This document shows, one piece after another, positions 5,554-6,888 of a DNA stretch of 6,888 bases. The notes beneath the pieces were generated by a model. That model saw only the letters and a program-made list of their open reading frames with translations. It ran no database searches and was not told the origin of the DNA. The stretch spans positions 1-6,888 of the forward strand of contig DATKMP010000208.1 in the NCBI GenBank assembly GCA_035541775.1. Direction: 5' to 3'. The stretch comes from DATKMP01 sp035541775. GTDB lineage: Bacteria > Bacteroidota > Ignavibacteria > UBA10030. Positions within the stretch are counted from its first letter, which is position 1. The number at the start of each line of letters is the position of its first letter. Made by a program: the position numbers and the translations under genes.

Positions 5554-6357
5554 TTATCCGGCAACGTTACGGTGAAGATGAAGATCCGAAAGCCCGACGG
5601 AAGGTACAACCTGCACATTGACGGAAAACGGCAATGTTTCTTTGACTGCACGAATGAGTTCGTCGTTCTCGCCGACAATGAATGCTAACCCGAGCGGGTC
5701 GCACATTTGCAAGAGCGGCAGATCCAAAATACTGTCCGTCGCAACAACGGCAGGCAGAACACCATTTGTACTTTGGCGGTACAATGCTACTTTGCCTTCG
5801 CCCATCGGTACCGGTTGCTGCAAATCGCCTGTCAAACGGTCATTCTGAATAACAGATTTAATGCCCCACGCATTGGCAACAGGAATGCCGAACCATTCCG
5901 ACGCAATAATTTTCACGGAGACATCGTTGCTCGCGGAGATGACGTACGTCGTAAAATCCAAAAAGCGAAGCAGCCGCACGAGTTCTTTCATCATCATATT
6001 CGGACGCGGAAGAGGAATACGTTCGCCGCCAAACTCCAGAGATTCTTCTTTCGAGCGCATAATTTTTCGCGTTGCTTCAATCACCGTATCGATAGAAATA
6101 TATTCCAATGCCCGGACACTTTCTTCGTACGCGCGGCTGCGATCGATTTCTAACAGGAGACGATAAATATCCGGACTGATGGATAGCGGCACACCATCGG
6201 CAAACAATTGCGCATACACCGCTTCGCCGATATCGCCTTCAATCAACGTATTGTCTAAATCGAACACAGCAACTTTTTGCATCCGATCCATCGAAGCTTC
6301 TTCGTACCGGCGGTACATTTGCAGCACAAGTTCAGTAATCTCGATCGGTAATTTCAT
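5554..6357 (-). CDS. HAD superfamily subclass IB (SerB-like) phosphatase
   Basis: The 267-residue protein has all four HAD motifs in order: VFDLDNTL (31-38; nucleophile Asp33, acid/base Asp35), VISAS (139-143; Ser141), the Lys of GEGK (Lys189), and ATDSILDLPLL (206-216; Asp208, Asp212 for magnesium). A helical cap lies between motifs I and II (roughly 42-125). This arrangement and the DSxxDLPLL motif are typical of the phosphoserine-phosphatase-like IB group. The substrate is probably a small phosphomonoester, but it cannot be named. The chosen ATG is supported by GGAG (6364-6367) six bases upstream. This gives about 22 residues before the next internal Met, a short helical N-terminal extension. 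It starts 3 nt after the metallophosphoesterase stop. After its TAA the minus strand has a short T-run but no convincing hairpin. Confidence 0.87.
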   Translation of the reverse strand: MKLPIEITELVLQMYRRYEEASMDRMQKVAVFDLDNTLIEGDIGEAVYAQLFADGVPLSISPDIYRLLLEIDRSRAYEESVRALEYISIDTVIEATRKIMRSKEESLEFGGERIPLPRPNMMMKELVRLLRFLDFTTYVISASNDVSVKIIASEWFGIPVANAWGIKSVIQNDRLTGDLQQPVPMGEGKVALYRQSTNGVLPAVVATDSILDLPLLQMCDPLGLAFIVGENDELIRAVKETLPFSVNVQVVPSVGLSDLHLHRNVAG

Positions 6358-6360
6358 CTT

Positions 6361-6888
6361 TCACTCCACGGCACGCAGCGCGTATTCCGGCAAGTGCAAC
6401 GGCTTACGAAACCGCTGCAAGTCCATCTTCACGGTCGATTCCTGATACGGGATCGGCAGTTGACACATGCGCATCGCACAAAAGCCATCGTTATGCTCCA
6501 GCACATTATATTTTAAAAAGTGTACCGGATCATCGCACACCGAACCGCCGCTGTTCGCGAAGAGAATTCCTTCGCGTTCGTATGTTTCATTGACGTGAAT
6601 ATGTCCATGTAAGACATACCGGATATTGAGATCATGAAAAATACGAATCAGTTTTCTTCGCTTGCGCAGGCGCATCGTGTTCGCTTCCACCTTCCTCCAA
6701 AAATCGCTTGTCACAACATCTTCTTTGACCAGTTCATGGAAATGGTGATGCAACAGAACGACGTTGACACGCTCTTGCTCACCCCCGGTATCGATTACGG
6801 TTTGAAGTGCGGTTGCCTGGGTTTCATCGATAGTACCATTTGTTCCGAGAATGTTGCGCCGAAGCGACCATGGAGGGATGGAATTTAA
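6361..6888 (-). CDS. Calcineurin-like metallophosphoesterase, C-terminal part (5' truncated by window edge)
   Basis: The frame is open from the window end (first visible codon at 6886-6888) to the TGA at 6361, giving 175 visible residues. An apparent start at 6753 is an internal TTG leucine, not the real start. The visible part contains a VNVVLLHHHFHEL segment (about 42-53), matching the late metal-binding histidine motif of the family. It is followed by RYVLHGHIHVNET (about 90-102) with the GHxH signature and an IxFANSGGSVCDD turn. The first metal-binding motifs (DxH, GDxxD, GNHD) would lie upstream, outside the window. The family hydrolyses phosphomonoesters or phosphodiesters (for example Icc/CpdA-type cAMP phosphodiesterases) using two metal ions. 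The substrate is not deducible here. Its last codons contain the ribosome binding site of the HAD gene. Confidence 0.85.
   Translation of the reverse strand, partial: LNSIPPWSLRRNILGTNGTIDETQATALQTVIDTGGEQERVNVVLLHHHFHELVKEDVVTSDFWRKVEANTMRLRKRRKLIRIFHDLNIRYVLHGHIHVNETYEREGILFANSGGSVCDDPVHFLKYNVLEHNDGFCAMRMCQLPIPYQESTVKMDLQRFRKPLHLPEYALRAVE
6364..6367 (-). promoter_or_regulatory. Ribosome binding site GGAG deciding the HAD start
   Basis: GGAG lies six bases before the ATG at 6357, inside the final Val-Glu-stop codons of the metallophosphoesterase gene. It supports the long HAD start over the internal Met23 and suggests coupled translation of the two genes. Confidence 0.65.

Noticed and set aside
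5539..5688. A 49-codon plus-strand ORF whose ATG overlaps the stop of the small ORF at 5414-5542 (ATGA), looking like a second coupled small gene.
   Set aside because: It runs in exact codon register opposite the C-terminal end of the HAD gene, where coding bias on one strand imitates coding bias on the other. The HAD gene has complete motifs and a good ribosome site, so this is a shadow.
5707..6153. A 148-codon plus-strand ORF inside the HAD gene.
   Set aside because: It is antisense to the region encoding HAD motifs II-IV. Its product has an Arg/Asn/His-rich shadow composition and no recognisable domain.
6361..6753. A complete 130-residue protein starting at 6753.
   Set aside because: The start would be an internal TTG in the middle of a conserved metallophosphoesterase motif, and the frame stays open with family-like sequence to the window end.

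Overview
The window is a compact bacterial region of moderate GC content. Apart from the first gene and one small candidate, all its genes lie on the minus strand. It has no rRNA, tRNA, CRISPR array or insertion sequence that I can see. Ribosome binding sites of the GGAG/AAAGGA kind precede some genes, and several genes overlap or almost touch, so this is ordinary bacterial operon packing. The gene content and protein style would fit the Bacteroidota/Chlorobiota/Ignavibacteria neighbourhood. That placement is a weak inference: nothing in the window fixes the phylum.

Layout from left to right. Positions 1-788 (+) hold the C-terminal part of an (alpha/alpha)-barrel glycosidase-like protein. It converges, with a 26 bp gap, on a minus-strand operon spanning 815-5325. 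Read in its direction of transcription, that operon encodes a YbhN/LPG-synthase-type multispanning membrane protein (4342-5325), a SixA-type histidine phosphatase (3815-4312), two paralogous thymidylate-kinase-like P-loop proteins in tandem (3086-3799 and 2365-3096) and a full-length Ppx/GppA phosphatase (815-2368). The last three genes overlap by 11 and 4 nt. A plausible promoter with an overlapping dyad lies just upstream (5341-5377). Next comes a 228 bp stretch (5326-5553) that is not empty: it holds this promoter and a 42-codon plus-strand ORF (5414-5542) with coding-like codon use. Upstream of that, a HAD-IB phosphatase (5554-6357) follows a calcineurin-type metallophosphoesterase (6361 to the window edge) by 3 nt.

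Six consecutive minus-strand genes other than the membrane protein are phosphoryl-transfer or phosphate-hydrolysis enzymes. The most unusual part is the kinase-like pair. Both members share a distinctive family signature (DFADRL, ADRYIYTAFAR, VVRG, GMDL), and both lack the REPGG-type segment that classical thymidylate kinases use around dTMP. In the downstream copy the invariant P-loop lysine is replaced by arginine. I infer a divergent kinase with one catalytic and one degenerate subunit, made together with a polyphosphate/(p)ppGpp-type phosphatase and a phosphohistidine phosphatase. The substrate cannot be read from the sequence.
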